The position numbers and the translations under genes are program-made. Of a stretch of DNA of 64,000 nucleotides, positions 40,121 to 51,923 are shown piece after piece. Numbering within the stretch: the first letter of the stretch is position 1; each line of letters starts with the position of its first letter. The stretch covers positions 1-64,000 of the forward strand of contig JAQMWT010000576.1 in the NCBI GenBank assembly GCA_029834535.1. Reading direction: 5' to 3'. The stretch comes from Chrysophaeum taylorii (Eukaryota; Sar; Pelagophyceae; Pelagomonadales; Pelagomonadaceae). The notes under the pieces are model-generated. The model saw only the letters and a program-made list of their open reading frames with translations, ran no database searches and was not told the DNA's origin.

Positions 40121-41849
40121 TGCCGCCGAGTATTATCACCCGTATGCTCTGCTGCATAAGATTCAAGCAGACAATCAGCGCTCTCATGGACTGCCCTCGC
40201 GCACCAACATGACCTACACCGTCCCCCGTCGCATCATGTCAGCTATGGCACCGCTCCTGAAGCTCCTTCCCTTTGGCGAACCTGTCACCTTTGTCTATCC
40301 TCAAAGTCACAAACTGGAACCCTCCAGCGTCTCCGCCACTTGCTTTCATAGCAACAACTACCTCCCCAACCTCCCCGGCACGGACCGATTTATCCGGGAT
40401 GTTCATAGCTCTATCCTGCTTGTACATCAGGGGCGATATGGAAAAATCGTCACCTCGAACGACTTCCACGTTGATGCAGACATGCCAGTCAACCGCAGCA
40501 AGGAGATCGAACGGATCAAAGCACTCACGCAGATCCCAACAGAGGCACGGCAAGAGGACCCGCTCTCAGCTATAAGCGAACAGCAAATGCCGGAAATTAG
40601 ACAGGAATCGCAAAATGAGGGCGAGACTCATGATGACGACCAGGATGATAAACCCGACGATGACGACGAACATAAAGAACCGGATCCAACCTCTGCTGCT
40701 GATCCAAGTCCCGTCAGCGACGAGACACCTGAACAGGATTTTTCGTTCCTCAACAGGCCACCTCCGCCGGACGGTAGCATTCCGATGCCCAAGCGAAAGG
40801 ATCGCCTAGAGGTTGTTCTCGATGATTCAGGTTTTACTCCAGTCCTCGTGCATCGCAACCAGAGTGATCAACTTTTTCGTTCCTCAACCGGCCACCTCCG
40901 CCGGACGGTCGCATTCCGATGCCCAAGCGAAAGGATCGCCTATAGGTTGTTCTCGATGATTCTGGTTTTACTCCAGTCCTCGTGCATCGCAACCAGCGTG
41001 ATAAACTCAAGGCAGATCTCAAGGACGATCGCGGATTCCGCATTCCCAAGGACCAACTCTATATCGTGAAACGTGTCGACGATGGGAAACTTTTCACCAT
41101 ACGCATTATCGCTTCAGAGTATGGTCGCAACTGGAAATACCAGCAGGAGCAACCCACGGCTCGCGCCACAGCCAACATGTCCAGCACATTGATGTTCCTC
41201 ATCAGTGTCAGCGCTCTGCACCAGGGCCATGCCGTCAGCATCGCTTCTGATCTCAACATTAGAAGGGACTCGCTTCTGATCTCAACATTAGAAGGGATGC
41301 TAAGCCGCCATATGATGTCCCGAAAGGATGTCTCCTAGCAAATACCACCCAAGACTATGGTATCATGGGCGGCACTGCACTGGATCTGCAGAGAGAAACC
41401 GACGCAGCACTCTTGTACGTTGACTTCCCAAGGAAGGCGCACCACCCATCTGTATTGGTCGACCACCTGGACAACGACAATTCTGTTCTCGAGAAGTATG
41501 TGTGCCACGACGAACTGTCACCGGCAGAATACTATGCGCGTCAATGGAACCAATAATTCTGTTGTATGAGCTCCTCTCTCTTGTGGGACATCTCAGCGCA
41601 TCAGCACTACCACCTAGCTTCTCGTCACAGACATGCCTTCATGCACGATTCTGGCGAACTCGGACACCTCTTTCTAAGTCAAAGTGATCCTAACCAAGAC
41701 ATTCTCCAATAAGTCATGGACTATGACTTGCAGCACATCGACCATGTCGTGTTACAACTCGCGACTGCTGCAGATGTTGTCTATGAACCTGAAAGACTGT
41801 AGAACTCAAAGGACTCAGCGAAGAAGACAAGTTTGAGCATATCGCTTCG

Positions 41850-43560
41850 ATTCGCAAGGAAATTGAAGGCTTGTGCTCCAACGGCGTCTTTAAGCTTGAA
41901 CCTTTACCGCCAAACCGTTCGTCTATCTTGACGAAACTCGTGCTGAAGGTCAAGTATTTTGCCGACGGCAACCCAGACCGCTATAAAGCTCGCCTAGTTG
42001 CCCGAGGTCTCTTGGCACGTGTCGGCATTGACTTTTATGCCACATCCTCACCGACCGCGATGCTCGCCACCAACCGGTTATTGCTCGCCATCGCTGTGAA
42101 GCACAGGCCCCCGGTCACGCACGCAGACATTCCCCAGGCATTCATCCAATCGCACTCGATCGCCCGGTATGGATAGACTTACCTCGAGGAATACGTGTCT
42201 CGCACAACCTTATCCAGCAGATACAGAAAAACCACCCAGAGTCCAAGTTGGCTCTCCGACTCGTCAAGGCTCTCTATGGTCTCAAACAGTCATCTTTGTC
42301 GTGGAACATTAAGCTCGACTCGTTTCTTCGACAACATGAGTTCGAACGCTCACAAGTCGATACTTGCCTCTATATCAGTTCGGATCGATCTATCAACAGA
42401 TGGGCTCTCCTATCCGTCTCTGTCGATGATCTACTGATCACTGGTACCAACACCGCCAAAATCACGTCTCTTCGCACCGCTTTGGAGAAGGAATATGGCA
42501 AAGGTACTTGGCACGATAACATTCGATCCTTTCTTGGTATCGATGTACACTACAACGTCTCCGCTGGTCACCTCACTATGGATGTAGCCGCGAAGATAAA
42601 CAAGGTGCTCGCCGAGCATAAACTCAACCTCCGTACTACTGACGTCCCCCGCTCGGACATTCTCACTCAAAAACCTTCTGCTAAGCTTCTCTCCGACTTG
42701 GCCCCCACTTTAGAAATATTACGCAAGCATTTTCCTCACTACTGTGGCGCTAGTATTTACTTGTCTGTCACATGTCGCCCAGATATCACCACTCTGTGCA
42801 ACAACTGCTTCAAAGGCATGCACAATCCTGAGCAGACCCACCCTCTCCACTTATATGTTTTACTTCGCTATTTGAAGGGTACTCCGAATGATTCTCTCGA
42901 CTATTCGTCCGACAGCCCCTATATTACGCCTTTTATTCAGCATCTGATCGGCAGCTATCCAGAATTGCATCACCTTCGTTCGCCCATTATTTGTTTTACT
43001 GATGCCAGTTTCCCTGCCGTTCCGACCCTCGCTTAAGATCTCATTCTGGTGCATGTATTTTCGTATTTTGGCAATCTCGTATTCTGGTCTAGCAAACGCC
43101 AAACTCTTACTGCCAAAAGCACCATGGAAGCCGAACTCATCGCCACTAGCGCCGCCGCTGATGAAGATGTCAATGGTTTCACGAGATCTTCTAATTTCAC
43201 CCTTATCTGTTTTCACGTGATCAAGCTCACGCTATTCCCCTGCTTGTTGATAACGCTAGCACACTACATGTCGCTAATCACCCTAAAGTCAGTGCTCTCT
43301 CTCGTCATATCAATTTACGAGAATTTCGCATTCGTGACTACCAGGCCAACTCGGCCATTCGTCCTCTCTGGTGTCCCACTCACTACCAGGTAGCCGATCA
43401 TTTTTCCAAGCTTCTTCCCCGCAATTTATTCCACAAGTTCGAGAACGCCTACGGTGTTAACTCTACATCTTCTTCACCACCATATCATCAAGTTGCTCTA
43501 TCTGCTACTCTTCCACCGTACGACTCCGTCCAGAACACTCTCTATATTCTCGTCGATGGA
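41850..43560 (+). CDS. Copia reverse transcriptase and RNase H region, copy 2
   Basis: Landmarks: PDRYKARLVARG, FYATSSPTAML, HADIPQAFIQS, VKALYGLKQS, the catalytic VSVDDLLITG, then in RNase H CFTDASF and KSTMEAELIA. Order and sequence match copy 1 (17.45-19.13 kb). A fossil with several interruptions. Confidence 0.8.
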
Positions 43561-43620
43561 AAGTCACTTCCTGCTTAGCTTGATCCAGATTTCGCTCGCC
43601 GAGTTCAATCTGTGAGGGCG

Positions 43621-43815
43621 TAGAGATAGAAAATTTAATTTAGGGTAAGTATCCCCCTATTCTAGGGTTAGCTCTCTTACTTTAGCACTTTTTGATTTAA
43701 GAAAACGCTGTGTTATTCTCACCGGCTGTCCTCGTTATAGGAGACAGATACGAGGGCAGACTACCACTGCTCTCACTCTGCGGAAGGGTAGCACAGTACA
43801 AATTACTGTTCTCTA
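43621..43815 (+). repeat. 3' LTR of copia copy 2
   Basis: Starts TAGAGATAGAAAA after the conserved TGTGAGGGCG, ends CTGTTCTCTA. About 8% different from the 5' LTR. The following bases return to the gypsy-like remnant; TCACG is found within one base of both outer ends and may be the target duplication. Confidence 0.85.
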
Positions 43816-44178
43816 CTCACGTTGAAGCGGGATAGTTCTTCAGTTCTCTTCCCACTGCATTTGAGGATCCTCTGGAGCATGTGGCAATCCTAAAACCTCG
43901 CATGTCTGTCATCACCTGCCTCAGTGCACTTGTATGCTCCCATTCACTCGCACGCATGATTCCTTTTGCTTGCCTCCGGGTAGGCCCCAATTAGCCATTC
44001 AGCCGAAGAAGAGCCTTCACCCGGGAGTTCGCCGACGAAAGCGCCGGGTGACCAGCAGTGCCCCGCAGCACTGCCCCAGTCCTAACTTAGAGTATATGGA
44101 AGATGGGGTAGGAAACTACTTTTCTGGTTCTGGCGAATGGACCGAGCAGAGTCCCGGCGAGGGCCGCGGGGCACCGGG
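43816..44178 (+). other. Gypsy LTR-like remnant (right part), then unassigned DNA
   Basis: The first 80 bp or so (CGGGATAGTTCTTC...) continue the gypsy-like match to 16570-16640. The rest, to the LARD LTR, shows no gene. Confidence 0.4.
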
Positions 44179-44369
44179 TAGAGAACAGTAAAAATCACTG
44201 TGCCCCTGGTAGAGAATGGTGGCAGTGGTAGTGCCACTCTTATTGCCCTGTCTCTAACGACACAAAGAGCAGCACGGTGTTCGACACAGCGATTTGGGTG
44301 TTTAGGTGTGAGTGTGAGACTAAGGGGAGGGGGGGGGTCCCTAACCCTAAATGGAATTTTCTATCTCTA
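44179..44369 (-). repeat. 3' LTR of LARD copy 2
   Basis: 191 bp. Similar to 53600-53785 and, more distantly, to the copia LTRs. Contains a G-tract near 44,325. Confidence 0.7.
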
Positions 44370-44825
44370 CGCCCTCGCAGATTGAACCCGGTGATGAGCG
44401 AAATCCGGGACAAACAAAACGAATGTCTGGCCAGAGACAGATAGACGTTGAGTTGTGAGGAGGCGTGGAAGGAAAGTGTGCGAAGTGCGTGAGAGAGATA
44501 GAGGAGAGTGGAATAGCAGGTAAGTGTGAGTGAGAAAGGAGAAAGAGCGCGAAGTTGCACGTGGAATAGTTGAAAGGGGAAGCAAAATAAAACGGATATT
44601 GCAAGAAGAGGTGGATGATCAAGGAAAAGAAAAAGCATCGATCGTAAGGAAGAAGAAAAGTGGAGGAATATGCTAAGAGGGTACGTGGAGGAAAATGCTG
44701 GGTAGGCTAATGGCGAAGTATGGCGAATTCTGTTCGAGCGATCCGATCATCATCTTGTTCAATGACTGATGAGATGGGGGACGGTGCGTGACGGTGGATA
44801 AATCCTAAGTGGCGGGGGGATCATC

Positions 44826-47528
44826 GGAGTAGAACGGGTGGTCTAACGAATAACAACAGGAGGGATCATGGGTCAGGTAGTCGGGAATTGTGCAGCAGAC
44901 CAATGGTTGATCGAACGGCGAATAATGAGAGTGGCCGTAGGTATGAGATTCTATTGTGATTAATGTTGGGCGAATAAAGGTTTGACGATGTGACCGAGCG
45001 CCAGCGTTATCCCATGAAGAGATATGACAATTGAACCAAAGCGGTTTCGACATAGTAAGGTGATCGTCGTAATGATAGCGAGTAAGGCGGAGCTATTTCT
45101 GGAAGCTGAGAGAACCAGAATTGCCTGTCACATACGTGTCGAAGCTGTCGTCCTGAGTGTAGCGTGGGACAGCTGAAGCTTTGTTATGAGCGTGTAAAGT
45201 AATATGCGGATAATAGTAGCGCGATGAGGATATCGGGATAAAGCTGTCTGGGGTTGGCCATAAATGTGAAAACTATAAATCTGCTGTAGACTTGGGGTTG
45301 TAGTCTCGTGTAAGTCGCCAGTGGCTATCATCGAAAGATGATTGGGCTGAGACTGAGGTTTGCGAGTGTATCGCGTATGATGGTGGATGCTGGCGTGTGT
45401 CCTGTGCTGAAGAGTCGGTGCCCTGTGCAGAAAATGCAGAAGAGTCGGGCAACAGAAGAAAATGCCTGAAGGCGATGGACTGCTTGAAGATAGTGTCCGT
45501 GCCAGGGGGAGAGTTGACTTCGAAGGTACGGTCAAAGTCGCATCTTCCGTGTTCTATTCTGCCAAGTAATCCTGAACTGTGACAATCGACTGATCCAGGA
45601 TTCACTTCATGTCCGGAGTCGTTTTCACCAGAAACAAACTTCCCTTGATGTACAAACGCGAGAGAGCGTGGTGCATCCCTGGTGAATCGTCCAGTGACTG
45701 AAAGATGAGACGTTCGACAGGAGGGTGTTGTCGATATGCGAGAGCTGTACAGTATACAACGTGTAGGGAGCGTATGTTTCGAGAGAGGATTAGTCTGTGG
45801 ACGGGAGATGTCCGAAGAATGAACATGATGTGAGGTAATGTCCATAATGCGAGAACTCTCCGACAATGAGTCATGCGAGACGGTGGCTAGCAGCGAGTGT
45901 GTGGGAATGAAGAAGTAGATAGGCATGGCAGTTAACTTCCCTTGATTCGTAACACAGCTGGGTGGGGCTAGCGGTGTGCGGCAGAGCGCGTGTCCAACCT
46001 GTGGAGATTGGGGGTTATCCTCGCGGGTGCTACGGAAAGTGTCGACTGGGTGCGAATCGCAATGGCGGCTGTTGGGCTCAGAGTTCTGCAAGATGGAACC
46101 TGCAGTGCGAACGGAGAGGAGCGAACCGGGTGCGTCATAAGAGCGTCATAAGAACCGGGTGCGTCATAAGAGCGTATCTTCTCCGTTCGCACTGCAGGTT
46201 CCATCTTGCAGAACTCGGAGCCCAACAGCCGCCATTGCGATTCGCACCCAGTCGACACTTCCCGTAGAACCCGCGAGGATAACCCCCAATCTCCACAGGT
46301 TGGACACGCGCTCTGCTCTCAGCATTCTACCGGATGTCACTGCCGCACACCACTAGCCCCACCCAGCTGTGTTGTGAATCAAGGGAAGTTAACTGCCATG
46401 CATATCTACTTCTTCATTCCCACACACTCGCTGCTAGCCACAGTCTCGCATGACTCATTATCGGACAGTTCTCGCATTATGGACAGGACCTCACATCATG
46501 TTCATTCTTCGGACATCTCCCGTCCACAGATTAATCCTCTCTTGAAACATACGCTCCCTACACGTTGTATACTGTACAGCTCTCGCATATCGACAACACC
46601 CTCCTGTCGAACGTCTCATCTTTCAGTCACTGCACGATTCACCAGGGATGCACCACGCTCTCTCGCGTTTGTACATCAAGGGAAGTTTGATTCTGGTGAA
46701 AACGACTCCGGACATGAAGCGAATACTGGATCAGTCGACTGTCACAGTTCAGGATTACTTGGCCGAATAGAACACGAAAGATGCGACATTGACCATACCT
46801 TCGAAGTCAACTCTCCCCCTGGCACGGACACTATCTTCAAGCAGTCCATCGCCTTCAGGCATTTTCTTCTGTTGCCAAACTCTTCCGCATTTTCTGCACA
46901 GGGGACCGACTATACAGCACAGGACACACGCCTGTATCCACCATCATACGCGATACACTCGCAAACCTCAGTCTCAGCCCAATCATCTTTCGATGATATC
47001 CACTGGCGACTTACACGAGACTACAACCCCAAGTCTACAGCAGATTTATAGTTTTCACATTTATGGCCACCCCCAGACAACTTTACCCCGATGTCCTCAT
47101 CGCGCTACGATTATCCGCATATTACTTTACACGCTAATAGCCTAGCTTCAGCTGTCCCACGCTACACTCGGGACGACAGCTTCGACACGTATGTGACAGG
47201 CAATTCTGGTTCTCTCATGTTTGACAGGCAATTCTGGTTCTCTCATCTTCCAGGGGCAGCTCCGCCTTACTCGCTATCATTACGACGATTACCATACCAC
47301 GTCGAAACCGATTTGGTTAAACGGCCATATCTCTTCATGGGATAACGCTGGCGCTCCGTCACATCGTCAAACCCTTACTAGCCCAACATTAGTCACAATA
47401 TAATCTCATCCCTACGGCCACTCTCACTATTCGCCTTTTGATCAACCATTGGTCTGCGGCATAATTCCCGACTGCCTGACTCATGATCCCTCCTGTTGTT
47501 GTCCGTTAGACCACCCGTTCTACTCCAT
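44826..47528. repeat. 2.7-kb inverted repeat (palindrome) in LARD copy 2
   Basis: Left arm about 44826-46117, right arm about 46180-47528, mirrored around a 62-bp centre that holds two copies of AACCGGGTGCGTCATAAGAG. The arms are roughly 95% identical by eye. LARD copy 1 has only one arm. The right arm ends in A10TA6 at 47529-47545, where the left arm has no A-run. Confidence 0.8.
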
Positions 47529-47748
47529 AAAAAAAAAATAAAAAATACGCGAGCGTAGTCTGAGCTGTGTCCGAAGCATGATTCTGATAGCAATGTCGAC
47601 AGATGCGAGATATGATCATAACTGGACGAGGATTTCGCGTGAAGTTGTGTTGTAACCGAACCGTAGTGGTGCAGAGCTTCAACGTCAACCATAGTGCTGG
47701 GAGGGACGTGAAAAGATGTGAGCAAAGGACTCTGCGTGCGGCTATCAT

Positions 47749-50700
47749 TTAGTGGCGGGCATTTATTGCGCGAGACTGGCGATAACTGCGACGTGTGGCT
47801 TTGGCGAGCCAGAACTTCGATTGCGTATGGCAACATGCAGGGCAAAATCGAGCGAGCTGGAACTTGAGCGGTGTGACCTGCAAGAGACGGACGGAAGAGC
47901 GTGGGAGACTCTGAATTGCATTGATGACGGAACTTAGTGTCATCACACATCGTCGAGGATTTGGTCGTCGGGAGTCGCGTTGAAGCGGGGAGGAACAACG
48001 AGTGCTCGTCAGGTCTTGGCGTGTGACAGAGGTCCTTAGAAAGAGGGACTTCGGTACGTGCCTTGAGTGAATTCCGATGAAGCCAGAGTAGCCATCGGAG
48101 GCATGACTGATACGAATCGAAACGAATCTTGTCGTCGGCGGAAAACTAATGCGCCCTCGTAATTCGAACTGGGTGAAATCTTCGAATTGCCGGTGAGACG
48201 GAGAGACCGTGGTTGCGGAACGAGCGCAGAGTCGGGCGGCGGTCGGAGGGGGCGCTTCAGCGGTGGCAGAGACGACAGTGTTCTGCTTATCCTGAACCAA
48301 AGGGTGTTCGGGTGTCGTACTGTGCGACAAGCGAGCGTGCATCTCAGTTGACTGTGAGTGTACCATGGGTATGGCGCAATGTTGGTAGTCTAAACCGAGA
48401 GGGGCGGTGAGCGTGCCGTCTCGCGTGCATAGGAGCCTGTGCGGTGTCTGAGCTGTAATTGGAATATGACATGTGACGTCATACAAAGCGATGGGAGCTG
48501 AATCAGACGTGATGGGACTGGCTTGTAGTGCGGGGAGCAGCATGTCGGGGGTTGCGCTCAGAGATGAGGGTGGAACGCAGTCCACTTCTATCTTGGTTGC
48601 CGTGTGTGGCGGTACTATGAGCGTAAACATATGACATGAAGTAAATGCTAGTGTCCCAAACGATAATGCGGTTATAGTCGCATGGGAAGGTTGCATATTG
48701 TCTCTGCTGCAGTCAAAAGCTCTGGAGGAAACCAATGGAGAAACCACGAGCACATGGGTGGCGTCTGGCGGCCAAAGTTCCTGTGGGAGTGGCTGAGGTG
48801 ACTCCAACGTAGGATTTCTTCTTTGGTGTGACTCAAGCGTTGCGATGGGCTCATGCTCGAGATCATAGTCGTCCAATAGGTGACATGAGGTGATCGCGAA
48901 TGAGCGATGCGTCGACCTGGTGTCAGGGGAGACCGAGGTGGTGCAGTGACCTGACTGGCTGAGGTAGCCGTGCTGGTAAGATTCCGGCGGGTGCGCATAA
49001 CTCTGGTGGATGCTGGCATTGGCTTGTGCCTGATCTGCAGTCGTGCAGAGATGCGATATCGTCTGTGCTAATGCGGATTGCAGCGACAGGGACGGCTCAG
49101 GTGCCTGGGGGGCTGGAAGGCGGCCTTTGTCTTCCAGAGGCGAAGGGAACAAGCAAAGCTGTAGCTTCGTCTCGTCGTGATCAGATAGGCGCAATGAGGC
49201 TGTGCGCGTGATCGTGGTGCGCTTACCTGTATCTTCATGATGTACCTGTGTGTCCTGCGTTGGTGCTTCTGCGAGCGGGACTTGTCTGAGGGATTGGTCC
49301 ATCGGATGGGGTGCATCATCTATGAATGAGACAGGAGCCAGTAGCAGTGCAAGGTCAGATAACCGAACGTGTGCGTGGTCGAGCAATTGAGCGTTGGACC
49401 TGAGCATCGTCTGCATAGTCTGGAACCGTGCTGTGCTGTTGGTTTGCATTGTCTCGTCTGCTACATCAATGGGCTGGCTGGTGTAGCTGGCCGTTGTGGT
49501 CTTATCTTTCGTCTTGTCGTCCAAGAGAGACTGCGAGATAGTTCTCGTTGCGATGTGCGAGACTATAAGTAGCTGTTGAGCAGCTGTGGAGAGCTGAGTG
49601 CTTTCTTGTCCGGCAGTTTCTGTGGCTTTAGGGTTCCAGAGACATGATTGCGCAGCTTCAGACGTCTTGGCACTGGGGATTGCCATAAAGTAACTCGTAA
49701 GTTCAAAGACGAACGTCGGAAAATGCATCGAAAGACCTGTGAGGTCACCAATTGCAATACGCCCTCGTAAGGCGTGCGCGACGTGGTGCGGGCGCAAGCG
49801 ACTTATGTTGGTGATCTTAAGGTCGTGAGATACGTGGCGGCGCAGAGCGTCGGTGGGAATGACGAGTGTCTCGGTGTTAAAGGCGGTGACGCGGAGAGCA
49901 TCGAAAAGCGTGTCATGCTCCCAGAGCAAAAGCGCGTGATGCGGGTGGTCCGAAGTCAGTGCCAAAAGGGGTGTGGTTCGCGGCTGACCTGTCTGCAAGG
50001 TAGGGCAGATGGGCGCGTAAGCTGAGATCCGGTGGTGGAGAGTATCCGGCCTGGAATGCTTGGGGTCCAGTGCGGGAATTCGAAAAGGGGAATTGCCGAA
50101 GGAGAGTGCAGTAGTACCAAGGGCGATGAAAGGGTCAGTCCTGCTGGGTGCATCATCAATGGCGGAGATGCGAGGACCAGAGCAGTGAGTGCCGTAGTGA
50201 CCAGGGTTGCCCATAGGCGTGTAGGGCATTCGGAGGTGCGGGCATGCGACATGCGTCCTCGAAAGTGGAGTTACGTGCCGAGCGATAGGACGCTCTTGAG
50301 GGAGGCAACGTGCGTGACTTTGGTGCATGTTTGTGGTGGAGCAGGCAGCTGGCGTGGAACTGTTGTCGTACATTCCAGTGATGCGAAAGTGCTGACAGAA
50401 GCGGTTCCGGTGGTTGGAGTCTGTGCATTGTGCGCGGAGAATGTCTCCTGAGAGCGCAAAATCGAATTTCCGGAGGCAGCGCAAGCGTGTGGCGTCCAGA
50501 AGAGGGCTATGCAAGGGGACATAAAGGACCGAAGTGGTCGCAAAGGTAGCGAGCATAGTTTGCGGCTGATCGGGCCGTTCATGACTCTCGAAGTCTTTGT
50601 CGATTACTGCAGCCGTGGTGAAGGCTTGCAAGAAGCTTGGTTCCGGTGAGACATGAGGATCGGCAGCCGAAAGGAGTGCGTCCTCTGACTGAGAGTTGGG

Positions 50701-50952
50701 GCGCGGGTGATCATGTGCTGCGACTGATGCTCGTGCGAAGACGTCCATCGAATTGTGGAATGGTGATCGCAGATGGGTCCATGCAACCTGATGAGCAGTG
50801 TCATCCAGTGCATTCGGCCGAGAAGGTGGATGGTGGGTGCAGCAGCGAGCGCCGGTGAGCGGCAGTGCGCGCCTGTCTTCGGGGAGAGAAGGCAGCGAGG
50901 TGGAACCAGCTTCAACGTGATCGGGAGCGACTGATCGAGAGATATCGGACAA
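47749..50952 (-). CDS. 1067-codon frame of LARD copy 2, no known domain
   Basis: A single open frame of 3.2 kb, exceptional for this window. The protein is rich in Ser, Thr, Pro, His and Ala. Some stretches look structured (ELWPPDATHVLVVSPLVSS, PHTATKIEVDCVPPSSL, FELRGRISFPPTTRFVSIRI). I see no motif of RT, integrase, protease, RNase H, capsid or envelope proteins. In LARD copy 1 the matching frame is open for 728 codons. DNA identity near 94% and protein identity near 88-90% suggest weak constraint, so the frame may be open by composition (few TA-containing codons) rather than by selection. Alternatively it is a fast-changing structural protein of a non-autonomous element. Confidence 0.4.
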   Translation of the reverse strand: MSDISRSVAPDHVEAGSTSLPSLPEDRRALPLTGARCCTHHPPSRPNALDDTAHQVAWTHLRSPFHNSMDVFARASVAAHDHPRPNSQSEDALLSAADPHVSPEPSFLQAFTTAAVIDKDFESHERPDQPQTMLATFATTSVLYVPLHSPLLDATRLRCLRKFDFALSGDILRAQCTDSNHRNRFCQHFRITGMYDNSSTPAACSTTNMHQSHARCLPQERPIARHVTPLSRTHVACPHLRMPYTPMGNPGHYGTHCSGPRISAIDDAPSRTDPFIALGTTALSFGNSPFRIPALDPKHSRPDTLHHRISAYAPICPTLQTGQPRTTPLLALTSDHPHHALLLWEHDTLFDALRVTAFNTETLVIPTDALRRHVSHDLKITNISRLRPHHVAHALRGRIAIGDLTGLSMHFPTFVFELTSYFMAIPSAKTSEAAQSCLWNPKATETAGQESTQLSTAAQQLLIVSHIATRTISQSLLDDKTKDKTTTASYTSQPIDVADETMQTNSTARFQTMQTMLRSNAQLLDHAHVRLSDLALLLAPVSFIDDAPHPMDQSLRQVPLAEAPTQDTQVHHEDTGKRTTITRTASLRLSDHDETKLQLCLFPSPLEDKGRLPAPQAPEPSLSLQSALAQTISHLCTTADQAQANASIHQSYAHPPESYQHGYLSQSGHCTTSVSPDTRSTHRSFAITSCHLLDDYDLEHEPIATLESHQRRNPTLESPQPLPQELWPPDATHVLVVSPLVSSRAFDCSRDNMQPSHATITALSFGTLAFTSCHMFTLIVPPHTATKIEVDCVPPSSLSATPDMLLPALQASPITSDSAPIALYDVTCHIPITAQTPHRLLCTRDGTLTAPLGLDYQHCAIPMVHSQSTEMHARLSHSTTPEHPLVQDKQNTVVSATAEAPPPTAARLCARSATTVSPSHRQFEDFTQFELRGRISFPPTTRFVSIRISHASDGYSGFIGIHSRHVPKSLFLRTSVTRQDLTSTRCSSPLQRDSRRPNPRRCVMTLSSVINAIQSLPRSSVRLLQVTPLKFQLARFCPACCHTQSKFWLAKATRRSYRQSRAINARH

Positions 50953-51923
50953 GGCGGGAGTGCCTGGTGAATCTGAGCTGATACCTGCGGGTGCGGTGAG
51001 TGCCTGCGAGTATGTTGACCGTGGGGCCGTTGACAGCGTGTCTTGTCCTTATGGATACGGCATTGCGGGGGCATTGGTGATGGTGCTTGGATCAGGTGGC
51101 TGATCTGGAATGGTCGGGGAGACCATATTCGAGGCTAGTGAAGTTGGTCTTGCTTCTTCGCTGTTGCATCATACCAGGGGGCCGAATCCGAGGGAATGTT
51201 GTCAGTGGCCTGCGGCTCTTGTGCCTGGGGCATAGAATACGGCGGAGCCTTGGGTCCTTGAGTGTGGTTGCCATAGTCGATGTAGGCATAATACTCGGGA
51301 ACATCTCGAGGTGTTTTGTTCTTTGACTTGTCGAAAGTGGGAACGAGGTGGCTTGGTGTTCCTTCGACAAGACTGCTTCCTGGGCCGTTGTGCCCGAAGA
51401 GAGAAGAAGCCCATGTGCATGTCTTGGCAGCATGATGGTGAGCATGACCATAAGGGAAAGGGCTGTCTTTTGATAATTCGGGATTTGTCGACTCTTGATG
51501 TTGGTGGTCTTGTTTCTTGGTGGGACTTTGCACGTGGTGATTGTCGCTGGTAGTAGGGGTACGGTCGCCGGTGTTGGATGTACGCCCTCGCAACTCGGAC
51601 GCGGGGATGTGGTCGAGTTGGAATGAACCAGGTGGCTGATGAGGCGAGCGGGTGCAAAGGGGTTCAGGGGGTGCCACAGAGGCGAGGAGTGATTTGGCAG
51701 AGGAGGAGGGGCCAACGATGGCGGGGGGTCGAGAACGGAGAGACGGAGTGGGTGGTGAACCAGGAGAACCAAGTCCGGGGCATCCGTGGGCGTGGTGATG
51801 AGACTCGGGGAGAATCGGGAGGGAGGTATTGGAGATTGGTTCGAAAGGGGATGAAGGTAGGTTGTGGATGGGAAAATGAGGTGAATGATGCGATGCAGCA
51901 TCTTCGGTGGGGTGGGTGGCATC

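Larger units (their letters stand above)
33654..43815 (+). mobile_element. Main copia family, copy 2, both LTRs present, with methyltransferase domain
   Basis: Plus strand. 5' LTR 33654-33848, gag from 33,934, protease near 35.95 kb, DNA methyltransferase 36.99-38.52 kb, integrase 38.95-40.1 kb, RT 41.85-42.55 kb, RNase H to 43.56 kb, 3' LTR 43621-43815. The two LTRs differ at roughly 16 of 194 positions by eye, about 8%, so the insertion is not recent. Two GTTA-tailed retroposons lie inside it (36237-36604 and 39196-39454), and part of the integrase region is duplicated. Broken, with more than ten breaks. Confidence 0.88.

Noticed and set aside
47749-50952. The 1067-codon frame as a capsid, envelope or polymerase gene of a Polinton or virus
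   Set aside because: No motif of those families is visible, and the flanking sequences are LTRs of copia type.
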